This document shows positions 7,062 through 7,959 of a stretch of DNA of 7,959 nucleotides, in pieces. Within the stretch, counting starts at the first letter, position 1, and the number at the start of each line of letters is the position of its first letter. The position numbers and the translations under genes were made by a program. The notes under the pieces were generated by a model. It was not told the origin of the DNA and did not search any database. It was given only the letters and a program-made list of their open reading frames with translations. Where the stretch lies: NCBI GenBank assembly GCA_905201305.1, contig CAJKNS010000100.1:1-7959 (forward strand). The letters run 5' to 3'. Source of the DNA: an uncultured Eubacteriales bacterium (GTDB taxonomy: Bacteria; Bacillota; Clostridia; Oscillospirales; Oscillospiraceae).

Positions 7062-7959
7062 ATGGATAAATATATTGGACGGCTGTTAGACGGCCGTTAT
7101 GAAATTCTGGAGGAGATCGGCAGAGGCGGTATGGCAGTGGTTTACCGCGCCAGGTGCCATCGGCTCAACCGCTATGTGGCGGTAAAAATTCTTAAGGAGG
7201 AGCTGAGCCGGGACGAGGACTTCCGCAGACGGTTTTATGCGGAATCCCAGGCAGTTGCCATGCTGTCTCATCCCAATATTGTGGCGGTTTATGACGTCAA
7301 CCACTCCAACGATATTGACTACATCGTCATGGAGCTGATCGACGGGCTGACGCTGAAGCAGTATATGCAGCAGCGCGGCGCGCTTTCCTGGCGGGAGGCA
7401 CTGCATTTTGCCACCCAGATTGCCAAGGCGCTGGAGCATGCCCACAGCCGGGGGATTATCCACCGGGATATCAAGCCCCACAACATCATGATTCTCAAGG
7501 ACGGCAGCGTCAAGGTGGCGGACTTCGGCATTGCACGGCTGAATTCATCCCAAAACACCCTGACCCGGGAGGCGCTGGGTTCCGTTCACTATATCTCTCC
7601 GGAGCAGGCAAAGGGCGCCCAGGTGGACGCCCGGTCCGACCTCTACTCTCTGGGCGTTGTGATGTATGAAATGCTCACCGGAAAGCCCCCCTACGACGGC
7701 GAATCGCCCGTGGCAATTGCCATTCAGCATATCAATGCCACGCCGGTTCCTCCGCGTCAGCTGAATCCTGCCATTCCGCTGGGACTCCAGCAGATCACCC
7801 TCCATGCCATGTGCTCGGATTTGTCCGCACGGTATGCGTCCGCCACGGCAATGATCGAGGATCTGGAGGCACTGCGGAAGAATCCTCAGGTGGTATTCCG
7901 GTTCAATGCAGGACCCGGCGGTACCACAGCTTATGTGGATGCCCGTCAGGTGGTCAATG
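7062..7959 (+). CDS. prkC: Ser/Thr protein kinase PrkC (PknB family), N-terminal part, cut by window end
   Basis: Hanks-type membrane kinase that, in Firmicutes, senses peptidoglycan fragments or lipid II through extracellular PASTA repeats and phosphorylates cell-wall, division and translation proteins. Only 299 codons are visible; the frame is open at the edge. They cover the whole kinase domain: Gly-rich loop GRGGMAVVY (20-28), ATP-binding K42, E61 of helix C, catalytic HRDIKPHN (134-141), DFG (154-156) and GSVHYISPEQ (173-182). T166 and T168 in the activation loop (NTLTRE) are likely autophosphorylation sites. After about residue 272 comes a linker. The transmembrane helix and PASTA domains expected for the family would lie beyond the window and cannot be confirmed. 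ATG at 7062 has AGGGAG at 7048-7053 with an 8-base spacer and gives the family-like start MDKYIG. The nearby GTG at 7058 is out of frame. It pairs with the phosphatase gene directly upstream. Confidence 0.95.
   Translation, partial: MDKYIGRLLDGRYEILEEIGRGGMAVVYRARCHRLNRYVAVKILKEELSRDEDFRRRFYAESQAVAMLSHPNIVAVYDVNHSNDIDYIVMELIDGLTLKQYMQQRGALSWREALHFATQIAKALEHAHSRGIIHRDIKPHNIMILKDGSVKVADFGIARLNSSQNTLTREALGSVHYISPEQAKGAQVDARSDLYSLGVVMYEMLTGKPPYDGESPVAIAIQHINATPVPPRQLNPAIPLGLQQITLHAMCSDLSARYASATAMIEDLEALRKNPQVVFRFNAGPGGTTAYVDARQVVN

Noticed and set aside
1..7959. Search for mobile elements, CRISPR arrays, tRNA/rRNA genes, riboswitches, defence or toxin genes
   Set aside because: Coding sequence of seven recognised housekeeping genes covers nearly all bases, and I see no repeats, inserted segments or RNA genes.

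Overview
This window is a dense housekeeping gene cluster, all on the + strand. Seven genes fill almost every base, and the longest non-coding gap is 44 bases. The gene order is priA, def, fmt, rsmB, rlmN, prpC, prkC. It matches the order I know from Bacillus subtilis and many other Firmicutes, where rsgA (cpgA) and rpe usually follow the kinase gene. The sequence is clearly GC-rich by eye, with strong Shine-Dalgarno sites of the AGGAGG type. The PriA and PrkC proteins resemble those of Oscillospiraceae/Ruminococcaceae (Clostridia). I therefore infer a GC-rich gut-type Clostridia; genus and species cannot be told from this window.

Layout: positions 7-2466 encode the primosomal helicase PriA, whose true start may lie just left of the window. 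Positions 2483-3927 encode peptide deformylase and methionyl-tRNA formyltransferase, which remove and add the formyl group used in translation initiation. Positions 3933-6286 encode two RNA methyltransferases, RsmB (16S rRNA m5C) and RlmN (23S rRNA and tRNA m2A, a radical SAM enzyme). Positions 6286-7017 encode the PP2C-type phosphatase PrpC. From 7062 to the right edge lies the kinase domain of its partner, the Ser/Thr kinase PrkC; its expected membrane and PASTA parts are outside the window.

The genes look like one transcription unit. def and fmt share ATGA, rsmB and rlmN share ATGA, rlmN and prpC share one base (TAATG), and the other gaps are 16, 5 and 44 bases. No intrinsic terminator separates them. 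The unit links replication restart, translation initiation, ribosome modification and a phospho-signalling switch.

I see no undescribed system here. The observation most worth checking is a near-consensus sigma-A-type promoter inside rlmN, set in a locally AT-rich patch of atypical codons. It could give prpC-prkC their own transcription. Smaller points are a possible TTG start for fmt, a hairpin that presents the prkC Shine-Dalgarno in its loop, and two substitutions in otherwise well-conserved motifs (PriA, Def).
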